NCBI GenBank assembly: GCA_027484445.1
Contig: JAIXSY010000041.1
Location: 1 to 64,000 of the forward strand
Direction of reading: 5' to 3'
DNA: 64,000 bases
DNA from: Verrucomicrobiaceae bacterium
Lineage (GTDB): Bacteria > Verrucomicrobiota > Verrucomicrobiia > Verrucomicrobiales > Verrucomicrobiaceae
Shown: positions 53,181-60,828 of the stretch, piece by piece
Layout of the letters: each line of letters starts with the position of its first letter
Position numbering within the stretch: the first letter of the stretch is position 1
Program-made: the position numbers and the translations under genes
The notes under the pieces: generated by a model
What the model was told of the DNA's origin: nothing
The model's input: the letters and a program-made list of their open reading frames with translations, nothing else
Databases searched by the model: none

Positions 53181-53236
53181 GGATTCCGCCGTTCCAATGG
53201 GCAAGAATGCCCTGATTGCTGGGAATGGCGGAATTC
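53181..53236. repeat. Palindromic element with nested hairpin
   Basis: The outer arms ATTCCGCCGTTCC (53183-53195) and GGAATGGCGGAAT (53222-53234) pair over 13 positions with one G-T-type mismatch. Inside lies a second stem, GGGCA/TGCCC (53199-53203 and 53208-53212) with loop AGAA. The form resembles REP-like or MITE-like palindromes. No other copy was noticed in the window. Confidence 0.5.
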
Positions 53237-53374
53237 GGAATGGCAGAAGAATGAAGGCAGCCGAATGGCATGGAACACTTTATTGGCATCCGTCACGCGA
53301 AGCCTCAATTTTGAGGTTTCTGATGAGATGCTGAAAGCAAGCCTTTCTTTCGATGAGTTGTTTGATCCATTCGT

Positions 53375-53707
53375 TCATGGTTGATCGGGTTCTTCAAGCA
53401 AGCGCTTTGGCAAGTCCCTGGAGCCATGCACAACACGCTCGATTCGGAGCGTGCTATCATCCCAGTAGAACAGCAGATGGCGGTCAAAAGGCCTTCGGAC
53501 CTGAATGCTGCGAATGTGCGACAGCTCAGGCGCGGTGAAATGTCGCGGCCTGCCCAGGTCCGGTTTCTCTGCCAGGATATGGATCGTTTCATGCACGGCG
53601 GTCAAATATCGCTCAGCGATCTCTTCGTCTGCATTTTCCAGATACCAGCGGTATTGCAGGGTCATGTCCTGCTCGGCCCGGGCAGAGATGGAGATGGGCA
53701 AGCTCAT
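53375..53707 (-). CDS. parE: RelE/ParE-family toxin
   Basis: A 110-aa toxin of the ParE/RelE superfamily, typical length about 100. Visible features: ISARAEQDMTLQYRWYLENA, AERYLTAVHETIHILAEKPD, then LGRPRHF, HIRSIQVRRPFDRHLLFYWD and RIERVVHGSRDLPKRLLEE. These are the strands and C-terminal basic/aromatic residues of the family. It overlaps the antitoxin gene by four bases (ATGA), as in most such pairs. The target is gyrase for ParE members or ribosome-bound mRNA for RelE members; the sequence alone favours ParE. Confidence 0.85.
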   Translation of the reverse strand: MSLPISISARAEQDMTLQYRWYLENADEEIAERYLTAVHETIHILAEKPDLGRPRHFTAPELSHIRSIQVRRPFDRHLLFYWDDSTLRIERVVHGSRDLPKRLLEEPDQP

Positions 53708-53940
53708 GCTTGGGCTTTGGCGTTCCGGCGGATGCGATCGAGCACCGTGGCATCGTAAGGAACGTGCGGGGAACGCACGCCCTCCAGCAAAGCGGCTTCC
53801 AGGGCGGGAGATTCATCCAACTCCTGATGCTCAAGCACGCGCAACGCCTCCCTCACCACTTCTCCCTCGTCTGCATAGCGACCTGTGCTGAGCAGCCGTT
53901 GAACGAGAGTGTCAAGAGCAGGTGGAAGGGCGATGGTCAT
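53704..53940 (-). CDS. parD: ParD-like (ribbon-helix-helix) antitoxin
   Basis: A 78-aa antitoxin with an N-terminal ribbon-helix-helix (MTIALPPALDTLVQRLLSTG and RYADEGEVVREALRVLEHQE), followed by an acidic, flexible C-terminus for toxin binding. It is the first gene of the pair and should bind its own promoter, in the gap between 53941 and the relic at 53990. The pair lies between the intact and the decayed dndA copies, which suggests an island-stabilising role. Confidence 0.85.
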   Translation of the reverse strand: MTIALPPALDTLVQRLLSTGRYADEGEVVREALRVLEHQELDESPALEAALLEGVRSPHVPYDATVLDRIRRNAKAQA

Positions 53941-53989
53941 GCTGTGAGAATAACGAAACGGGACTGATTTGTCGAGTTCTGGATGGGCT

Positions 53990-54392
53990 TCAGCCGCGCA
54001 GACTGGTGGCAGCTTGCACTAATCGAGCTCTCACATTTCCGATATCTTCCAAAGGATTCATCACCCCGAGAGAGAACCGTACGCACTGCCGCGCGGCCTT
54101 CCCGGGTTTCATCGCGGCGATGACATGGGAAGGATCGGGTGAGTCAGCCAAGCACGCTGAACCACTACTGGCGCAGATGCCCGCCTAATCGAGCAGTAAA
54201 AGCAAAGCCTCCGACTCGATACCGTGGAAGGTGATGTTGGTGGTGTTGGGGAGGCGCTGGGTGATGTGGCCTTTGAGCTCGGTGTTCGGGATGGCGGAGA
54301 GGATGCCTTCCTCCAAGGCATCGCGCAGCGGACGGATGGTGCAGTCGTATTTCGGCAGCTTCTTCTGAGCGATGGCCGCAGCGGTGCCGAGG
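53990..54392 (-). pseudogene. Decayed 3' copy of a cysteine desulfurase (dndA relic)
   Basis: About 133 codons match the C-terminal third of the intact dndA: KLPKYD, IRPLRDALEEGIL, IPNTELKGHITQRLPNTTNI, TFHGIESEALLLLLD, then TAG, then AGICASSGSACLADSPDPSH and VIAAMKPGKAARQCVRFSLG. The TAG replaces the CAG of the intact LLLLDQVG. The start is missing: similarity stops at about 54392, where primase-type sequence begins on the other strand. The natural C-terminal stop is at 53990. The reading frame is otherwise open. The divergence (many substitutions, also in third positions) suggests an old paralogue rather than a fresh duplication. Confidence 0.8.
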
Positions 54393-54985
54393 CACGCCGC
54401 CTGCGCATCCTACCCTTCACGCAGAAGCCCGTGACGCCAGAGGTTGACCTCAAAAAGAAGCTCTCGGCTGAACGCGAGGGCGTGTTCAACTGGATGTTGG
54501 GGGGCTTGTCTTTGCTGATCAAGCAGGGGGCCATTCCTCAAGGAGGCGGCAAAAGCGCCGCAGTGATGAAGTCGTTTGGGAAGTCCAATGACCCCGTTGG
54601 CTCATTCCTTTCCGAGCGCTGCATCATCGCTTCAGACAGGCAGTCGAGCCAAACGGACGTGCTTCATGACTTTCAGGTTTGGTGTTCGTCGAACGGTTTC
54701 GATGCTGAGCGCATTGAGGGATTCTTCTGGAAGACACTCTACAACCGACATCCGGAGGTGACGGCTTCCAGGCAAATGATCAATGGAGAACGCACCTACA
54801 TCGTGCTCGGACTCGGTCTGAAGCATCCTCCAGAACCAGGCGATCCCCCCAGCGCTTCGGAGCACAAGCAGACCACGTCCTTCAAGCCCTCGAAACTGTT
54901 CACCAAACCAACCTCGAAGATCCCCCCCTCCATAAGCATCATCGAGAGGCTCAAGAAATCGCGGGAGGATCAAAGTGATAACTAA
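54393..54985 (+). pseudogene. 3' end of a P4-type phage/plasmid primase
   Basis: About 197 codons match the C-terminal part of D5/P4-family DNA primases. RRLRILPFTQKPVTPEVDLK follows the usual helicase end, then come LSAEREGVFNWMLGGLSLLI and DPVGSFLSERC. The wing-helix tail is DFQVWCSSNGFDAERIEGFF and ERTYIVLGLGLKHPP. The helicase core (Walker A/B) is missing: the similarity begins right at the end of the dndA relic. The frame stays open upstream to 54224 through the antisense of that relic, so a chimeric ORF exists, but no native start is seen. It is likely the remnant of an integrated element that carried the island. Confidence 0.7.
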
Positions 54986-54992
54986 CCTGAAT

Positions 54993-55030
54993 GGTGCTGC
55001 CTGGGGTGTCTGGGGTGCCCGGGCAGCACC
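54993..55030. terminator. Hairpin after the primase remnant
   Basis: GGTGCTGCC (54993-55001) and GGCAGCACC (55022-55030) form a perfect 9-bp stem around a 20-base GT-rich loop, just past the primase stop and before the end of the convergent phosphatase gene. There is no T run. It may end transcription in both directions. Confidence 0.35.
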
Positions 55031-55062
55031 GTTCTACCGCCAATCTCGGCCATGGTGACCTT

Positions 55063-55464
55063 TCACCCTCCGACCTGCTCCTTGATGAAGGCCACGGCGG
55101 CTCCGGTTCGATCCAACTCGGCGCTGCAATGCACGAGGACAGGCTTTGGGAGGTGTTTGAAGTGCCGCAACACCCGGCGAAGCTGGCGCTCGGTCAGAGG
55201 CGGCTTGCGATGATCCCCAATCGGAATGTGACTGACCTCGAAGCCTGCCTTCCGGTAGGCCTCCAGCAATCCTCCTGGAAAGGCACCCTCATAGAGTCGG
55301 AGGTGATCCACGGCGAGCAGGCAGAGGATGGATCGAGCGCCCTGGGCCTTGGCCTCCTCCATCCACGTTTGGAGGGTTTCCGGGGAGACCGGCTCGTTGC
55401 ATCCGAAGTCATAGCCGGGATGAGCACAGGCGAGGAGCTGGGAGGGGATTCCGATGCGGATCAT
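55063..55464 (-). CDS. Dual-specificity/tyrosine phosphatase-like protein
   Basis: A 133-aa protein with the phosphatase loop PVLVHCSAELDRTGAAVAFI, the HCx5R arrangement with Cys and Arg present; the usual Gly of HCxxGxxR is Glu here. The N-terminal part (IRIGIPSQLLACAHPGYDFG) and IPIGDHRKPPLTERQLRRVL fit the small cysteine-phosphatase fold. The ATG at 55464 is chosen; the frame extends to 55668 with low-complexity residues. It lies alone between the primase remnant and hsdR. Weak catalysis is possible because of the Gly change. Confidence 0.6.
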   Translation of the reverse strand: MIRIGIPSQLLACAHPGYDFGCNEPVSPETLQTWMEEAKAQGARSILCLLAVDHLRLYEGAFPGGLLEAYRKAGFEVSHIPIGDHRKPPLTERQLRRVLRHFKHLPKPVLVHCSAELDRTGAAVAFIKEQVGG

Positions 55465-55693
55465 TGAGGGTGAAGAGCTTCGACCCACCAAGGAACCTTG
55501 GCAACCTGGGTAGAATCTGGACGGGATGGGGCGAGGTTGGGACCTCCCATGGTGGGGATGGCGGGTTTGAAGGTGAACAAACCTCCCAGGGGCATATGCT
55601 TCGTCATGGCCAGAATTTGATTTCGTTCTGGGGCAAGATTGTGGTGATTTTTTTGGAGTTTGAGTCACAGATATTCAAGAGTTCCTACATCAA

Positions 55694-58045
55694 ATGCCCA
55701 CCGAAGCTGATGCCCGCATCGTGATCGACCGCCTCCTGCGTGAGGCCGGGTGGGACGTGGAGAATCCGGCGCAGGTCTCCACGGAAGAGGCGGTGGCAGA
55801 CGGACGGGCGGATTACCTGCTCAAAAACCAGCGCACCCAGCCGCTATGCGTGCTGGAGGCGAAGCGCTTCTCCACCGATCCGTATTCGGCCAAGGCACAG
55901 GCCAAGGCTTATGCCCTTCAGCTCGCCGCACCGTTCGTCATTCTCAGCAATGGGCGCGAGCATTACTTCTGGGACTACGAGACGGGCGATGCACGCCCGG
56001 TGGTGGGATTTCCCTCTCCGGCGGACTTGGAAAGGCGGGCGAATCTCCGCCAGCACCGCGCGGGCGATGTGCAGACCTCTCTGCGAGCCGTGCCGATTCC
56101 CCTGCGCTTTCGTTCGCAGGGAGATGACTGCGAGACGCGGCCTTATCAGGTCCGATGCCTCGAAAAGGCGGACGAGGCGCTCATCTCCGGCAAGCGCCGC
56201 ATGCTTTTTGAGATGGCCACCGGCACGGGCAAGACCATGACCATCGCCCTGCTCATCAAAAGATGGTTTCAGGCAGGTATCATCTCGCGCGTGCTCTTCC
56301 TGGCAGATCGCATCGAGCTGGCACGGCAGGCGTATGACGACTTCGCTGATTATCTGCGAGACTACCCCATCACCCTGCTGTTTGGCGGCAAAAAGAGCCG
56401 GGAGGGGCAGGTCGTCGTCGGCACGCTGGACACCATCGCCGGGCAACTCGGCGCGGGTGGTTTCGGACACGCCTACTTCGACCTCGTCATCACCGATGAG
56501 TGCCACCGCAGCATCTACAATACCCACCGCGCCACGCTCGGCCACTTTGATGCCATCCACATCGGCCTCACGGCCACGCCGAATCCGGGAGAGCTGCGCT
56601 GGATCAGCCACCATGAGCGCCAGCTCGTGCGCAGCACCTACATGTTCTTCGAGTGCTGGGACAGCACCCGTGAGGAAGGCCGTCCCACCTTCGCCTACAC
56701 CATCCAGCAGGGCATCGCGGACAAGTTCCTCGCTGACTACCGCATCTACCTCGCCGAGACCCGCCTCACCTTCGATGGCGTCGAGTGGGAGGACGAGGAC
56801 TACGGCTTCTCGGATTGGGGAAAGCTCATCGAGTCCGAGGACCGGCTGAAGCTCATCATTGAGGAATACTACCGCGTCGAGGAGGAGCGCCCGCAGACGC
56901 ATCCGCGCAAAACCATCGTCTTTGCCGTCGGCGAGCGTCAGGCGGACATGCTCACCCGCTTGTTCAATAAACTCCTGCCCGCGGATGCTTGCCTGCGCAT
57001 CGCCCAGCAGACGAACCGCTCTCCCGGAGAGGTGCGGGAGGCCTTCGCGCAAAAGATCACCTGCTACGCCAACAACGGCAATCCCAAGCCCGTTATCGAC
57101 GCCTTCAAGTTCGATCCGCTGCCCGTCATCGCCGTGTCCGTCGATATGCTCGACACCGGCTACAATCACAAGGAGGTGGAAAATCTCGTCATGCTCCGCC
57201 CCACCGGCTCCGCGCTGAAGTATGCGCAGATGCGCGGCCGTGGCAGCCGCCTGTGCCCGCGCATCGGGAAGAGCGGCTTCCTCATCTACGACTTCGTCAA
57301 CAACCATGCCCGCTTCAACGATCCCGGCCAGCAGTATCATCGCCCGCGACCCGTGGGGCGTCGTCCGGGTGAGGATGATGGTGAAGGTGAGGGCGGAGAA
57401 ATCGTGGACCCGCCACCACCGCCTCCGCCACCTCCGCCGCGTGAGTTCATCAACATCCAGGAAGGCGAGCTGAGCGACGAGTTCCGCCGCCGGGAGATGA
57501 TCCTCGTCGGCCCTGAGGGGCTCGCCATCGACCGCCGGGAGTATCAGGACCATTTCCGGGAGCGCATCGTCGTGCTGCAAAAGACCCATCCCGCCGTGGA
57601 GAAGGTGCTCGGCGGCCAGCCGCTCAGCGAGGAGGAGTGGGAAGACCTGCGCCGCACGCTGAACAGCCCGCGCTTTTACTTTGACGAGGCCGCGCTGAGA
57701 AAAGCCTTCGACCAGCCCACCGGCAGCCTCACGGACTTCATCCGCGCCGCGCTCGGCCTCATCACCCTGCCCACGCGGGAGGAGCGTGTGGAGCGTGCCT
57801 TCAATGCCTGGCTGGCGGAGCACTCGAACGCCGATAAACCCGAGCAGGCCCGCCTGCTGGAGCTGCTGCGCAATGTGGTCCTCTCCGCCTTGAAGGAAAA
57901 CCGCTACCTGAACCTCGACCCCATGCTGTTCTCAAAGCCGCCCTTCACCTTCCTCGGTGGCCGCGTGCGTGCGGAGAGCCTGTTTGGCCGCGAGGGCTTG
58001 CAGGCTGTGCTCAGCGAACTAGATGCCATCGTCAAAGCCGCCTGA
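55694..58045 (+). CDS. hsdR: Type I restriction endonuclease subunit R
   Basis: A 783-aa motor/nuclease subunit. The N-terminal PD-(D/E)xK nuclease is seen as ADGRADYLLKN and CVLEAKRFST. The SF2 translocase follows: FEMATGTGKTMTIALLIKRW (motif I), VLFLADRIELARQAYDDF, DECHRSIYNTHRA (motif II, DECH), IGLTATPNPGE and VSVDMLDTGYNHKEVENLV. A ten-residue proline run (near residue 575) links to a C-terminal helical part. It is the first gene of a plus-strand operon; the gap to hsdM is 12 bases. The gap upstream (55465-55693) shows small GC-rich hairpins but no gene. Confidence 0.92.
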   Translation: MPTEADARIVIDRLLREAGWDVENPAQVSTEEAVADGRADYLLKNQRTQPLCVLEAKRFSTDPYSAKAQAKAYALQLAAPFVILSNGREHYFWDYETGDARPVVGFPSPADLERRANLRQHRAGDVQTSLRAVPIPLRFRSQGDDCETRPYQVRCLEKADEALISGKRRMLFEMATGTGKTMTIALLIKRWFQAGIISRVLFLADRIELARQAYDDFADYLRDYPITLLFGGKKSREGQVVVGTLDTIAGQLGAGGFGHAYFDLVITDECHRSIYNTHRATLGHFDAIHIGLTATPNPGELRWISHHERQLVRSTYMFFECWDSTREEGRPTFAYTIQQGIADKFLADYRIYLAETRLTFDGVEWEDEDYGFSDWGKLIESEDRLKLIIEEYYRVEEERPQTHPRKTIVFAVGERQADMLTRLFNKLLPADACLRIAQQTNRSPGEVREAFAQKITCYANNGNPKPVIDAFKFDPLPVIAVSVDMLDTGYNHKEVENLVMLRPTGSALKYAQMRGRGSRLCPRIGKSGFLIYDFVNNHARFNDPGQQYHRPRPVGRRPGEDDGEGEGGEIVDPPPPPPPPPPREFINIQEGELSDEFRRREMILVGPEGLAIDRREYQDHFRERIVVLQKTHPAVEKVLGGQPLSEEEWEDLRRTLNSPRFYFDEAALRKAFDQPTGSLTDFIRAALGLITLPTREERVERAFNAWLAEHSNADKPEQARLLELLRNVVLSALKENRYLNLDPMLFSKPPFTFLGGRVRAESLFGREGLQAVLSELDAIVKAA

Positions 58046-58057
58046 TTTTATTGATTC

Positions 58058-59596
58058 ATGGATTTCACCGCCCTTCAGAACCTCTTCAAACGCCTCAGCA
58101 ACGTCCTCTACGCCGCCAACGTCACCAACCCGCTCACCTATGTGGAGCAGGTGGCCTATGTGATCTTCCTGAAGATGATGGAGGAGATGGAGGGCGAGGC
58201 GCTGGCCGGGCCAGGCAGGCAGGAAATCTTTGTCCCGCTGCATCTGGAAGGATACGACAAGAAGGGCGAGCAAACCGACTTCTCGAAGCTGCGCTGGAGC
58301 ATCCTCACCTCAGACCCGGACAATGAGCGCATGCTGCGCACCCTGCGGGACTTGCTGCCACGGCTGGCCTACCATCCGGCCCTCTCCGCCGGTGCCCGCG
58401 CCATCTTTGAGGATGCGCGCATCGTCATCCCCAACGGAGCCACGCTGCGGCAGGTGGTGGATATTTTGAGCCCGGTTCACCTGCTCAGTGCCGACACGGA
58501 TGTGAAGGGTGATCTTTTCGAGATGCTTTCCAGCGTGCTCGGCCAGCAAAAAGGGTCTGCACAGTTCCGCACGCCGCGCCATCTCATTCGCGTCATCGTC
58601 GAGATGGTCGATCCACAGATCGGCGGCACCGTCTGCGATTCCGCCTGCGGCACCGGCGGGTTCCTGATCGGTGCCTGGGATCACATCCTCCTGGCGAATT
58701 CCTCGCCGGAGTTCATTCGGGATGTCACCGTGCCCGGCGGCCAGACGGTGAAGCGCGGCTATGGGGACAGGCTCAAGCCCAGCCAATGGGAGTTCCTGCA
58801 AAAAGGCACGTTGCACGGCTTTGACGGCGAGCAGACCTTCGTGCGCATGAGTGCCATGAACGCGCTGCTTCACGGCTTCGACCACAGCCCCATCGTCCGC
58901 CGGGATGGCATCGGCGGCAGCGAGGACAAGTGGGACGAGGTCCAGTTTGATTACATCCTCGAAAACCCGCCCTTCTCCGGGGCCGCACAGTCGCCGAAGC
59001 GCTCCCTGCGAGTCGAGAAAGGTGAGAAATACGTCCTCTTCCTCGCCGCCGCGCTTCGCAGCCTCCGTCCCGGTGGTCGTGCGGGCATCGTCTTGCCGAA
59101 CGGCATCTTGTTTGGGGACACCAACTCCCACATCCAGGTCAAAAAGCGCCTTCTGGCCGAGTGTGACCTCCAGGCGGTCGTCACCCTGCCCAAAGGCATG
59201 TTCGAGCCCTACACGCCCAATCCGACCTGCTTCCTCATCTTCCAGAAAACCGGACGCCCCACCGAAAACGTCTGGTTCTACAATTTGCTCGGCGACGGCT
59301 CCTCCCTGAAAAAAGCCCGCAAGTTCGGCCCGCAGTTCCGTAACGACTTCCCCGACCTCCTCACCAAATGGCCCGCACGAGCCACCGAGGAAGGTCGCGC
59401 CTGGCTCGTGCCCGCGCAGAAGATCATCGACAACGGTTACAACCTCACCCTCTCCAGCCTCGGCCTCGTCGAACCAGAAAAAACCGACCACGCCGAGCCT
59501 GAAGACATCCTCGCCAGCGTGGCGGCGAAGGAGAAGCGGATTCTGGCGATCGTGGAGGAGATGCGGGAACTCGTGATGCAGGAGGCGGAGGGATGA
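58058..59596 (+). CDS. hsdM: Type I DNA adenine methyltransferase subunit M
   Basis: A 512-aa N6-adenine methyltransferase. An N-terminal HsdM helical domain (ALQNLFKRLSNVLYAANVTN and YVEQVAYVIFLKMMEEME) precedes the SAM-binding motif VCDSACGTGGFLIGAWDHIL. The catalytic NPPF motif is in DYILENPPFSGAAQ, and LRPGGRAGIVLPNGILFGDT follows. It forms the methyltransferase with HsdS, whose ATG overlaps the HsdM stop by four bases. Length and motifs are normal, so an active enzyme is expected. Confidence 0.95.
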   Translation: MDFTALQNLFKRLSNVLYAANVTNPLTYVEQVAYVIFLKMMEEMEGEALAGPGRQEIFVPLHLEGYDKKGEQTDFSKLRWSILTSDPDNERMLRTLRDLLPRLAYHPALSAGARAIFEDARIVIPNGATLRQVVDILSPVHLLSADTDVKGDLFEMLSSVLGQQKGSAQFRTPRHLIRVIVEMVDPQIGGTVCDSACGTGGFLIGAWDHILLANSSPEFIRDVTVPGGQTVKRGYGDRLKPSQWEFLQKGTLHGFDGEQTFVRMSAMNALLHGFDHSPIVRRDGIGGSEDKWDEVQFDYILENPPFSGAAQSPKRSLRVEKGEKYVLFLAAALRSLRPGGRAGIVLPNGILFGDTNSHIQVKKRLLAECDLQAVVTLPKGMFEPYTPNPTCFLIFQKTGRPTENVWFYNLLGDGSSLKKARKFGPQFRNDFPDLLTKWPARATEEGRAWLVPAQKIIDNGYNLTLSSLGLVEPEKTDHAEPEDILASVAAKEKRILAIVEEMRELVMQEAEG

Positions 59597-60813
59597 ATCT
59601 CGACGATTTGCCCGAGGGGTGGACTTCGCGGCCTTTAGGTCGGTGTGGAAAGGTGGTTGGCGGCGGCACGCCGGCCAAGAGCAACCCTGATTTCTGGAAC
59701 GGTTCCATTCCGTGGGTGACGGCGAAGGAAATGTGGAATGACGAGGTGCTTGGTGCCGAACTCAAGATCACGGAAGCCGGGCTTGCCGCCAGTCCGGCGA
59801 AAATGATTCCGACCAACTCAGTCTTGTTCGTGGTGCGCGGCAGCATCCTCTTCAAACGCATCCCCATCGCGGTGAACCGTGTTCCCTGCACCATCAACCA
59901 GGACATGAAGGCGATTGTGCCGGATGCCGACATCCGAGCCGACTATCTCGCGTGGATGATGCGTGCCCGGAGTGATGAACTCCGATCCATGGTCGGCACG
60001 GCTGGGAACAGTGCAGGCAAGCTCGAAACAGATGATTGGGCCGCGATGGAGATTCCGATTCCACCACCGGAAGAACAAAAGCGTCTCATCAAGCGCATCG
60101 AAGCCCTGACAAGCCGCCTCGAACAAGCCCGACAAGCTCGGGAACTGGCAATCGAAGAAGCCGTAAAGCTACGTCAGGCCATGTGGGATCGAGTCTTCGC
60201 TGAGATGCCGGAAGATCGTTGGCAGCCGATTGGCACACATGCGAAAATTCAAAGTGGTTACGCATTCAAGAGCGGCTGGTTCACCACCTCCGGCATTCGC
60301 CTGCTCAGAAACCAGAATGTTTATCACGGCACACTGGAGTGGTCGGACACGGTTCATCTCCCACCAAGTCGCAGGGGCGAATTCCCAGATTTTGAGCTGA
60401 GTGCGGGTGACGTGGTCATTTCGATGGATCGTCCGCTTATCTCCACGGGACTCAAAGCTGCACGAATTCGCGCCGAGGATTTGCCCTGCTTACTGCTTCA
60501 GCGGGTGGGTAGATTCCTTTTTAAACCCGGCTTACTGCCGGATTACTTATTCCACTTTCTCACCAGTCAGGCGTTCATGGTTCACATCGCTGGCGATGGT
60601 CGGAGTTCAGCCGTGCCGCACATTTCCGCGAAACAAATCGAGGCCATACGAATCCCGCTGCCGAAGCCCGCTGAACAACGCCGCATCGTGGCACACCTAG
60701 ACGCACTGGCCGTAAAGCACGCCGAACTCCGCCGCCTACAAACCGAGACCGAAGCCGAACTCGCCGCCTTCACCCCCGCGCTGCTGGCGAAGGCATTTCG
60801 CGGAGAACTTTAA
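59593..60813 (+). CDS. hsdS: Type I specificity subunit S
   Basis: A 406-aa subunit with two target-recognition domains. The first half ends MEIPIPPPEEQKRLIKRIEA followed by the central conserved helix LEQARQARELAIEEAVKL. The second half ends IRIPLPKPAEQRRIVAHLDA with the matching helix through AAFTPALLAKAFRGEL. The repeated conserved regions are normal for HsdS and imply a bipartite recognition site that cannot be read from sequence. It overlaps hsdM by four bases; the next gene starts 15 bases after its stop. Confidence 0.93.
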   Translation: MNLDDLPEGWTSRPLGRCGKVVGGGTPAKSNPDFWNGSIPWVTAKEMWNDEVLGAELKITEAGLAASPAKMIPTNSVLFVVRGSILFKRIPIAVNRVPCTINQDMKAIVPDADIRADYLAWMMRARSDELRSMVGTAGNSAGKLETDDWAAMEIPIPPPEEQKRLIKRIEALTSRLEQARQARELAIEEAVKLRQAMWDRVFAEMPEDRWQPIGTHAKIQSGYAFKSGWFTTSGIRLLRNQNVYHGTLEWSDTVHLPPSRRGEFPDFELSAGDVVISMDRPLISTGLKAARIRAEDLPCLLLQRVGRFLFKPGLLPDYLFHFLTSQAFMVHIAGDGRSSAVPHISAKQIEAIRIPLPKPAEQRRIVAHLDALAVKHAELRRLQTETEAELAAFTPALLAKAFRGEL

Positions 60814-60828
60814 ACCCAATGCGCCGCC

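Noticed and set aside
55491..55504. CCAAGG-AA-CCTTGG dyad upstream of hsdR as a controller binding site
   Set aside because: Too short and with no C-protein gene nearby; type I systems rarely use one.
57408..57440. CCxCCx-rich tract as a possible expanded repeat
   Set aside because: It codes for a proline linker in HsdR, in frame and plausible for the protein, so it needs no separate explanation.
55844..57823. 659-aa open frame on the minus strand
   Set aside because: It is antisense to hsdR, which has complete helicase and nuclease motifs; the length comes from the high GC content.
58310..59491. 393-aa open frame on the minus strand
   Set aside because: It is antisense to hsdM with its intact NPPF and SAM motifs.
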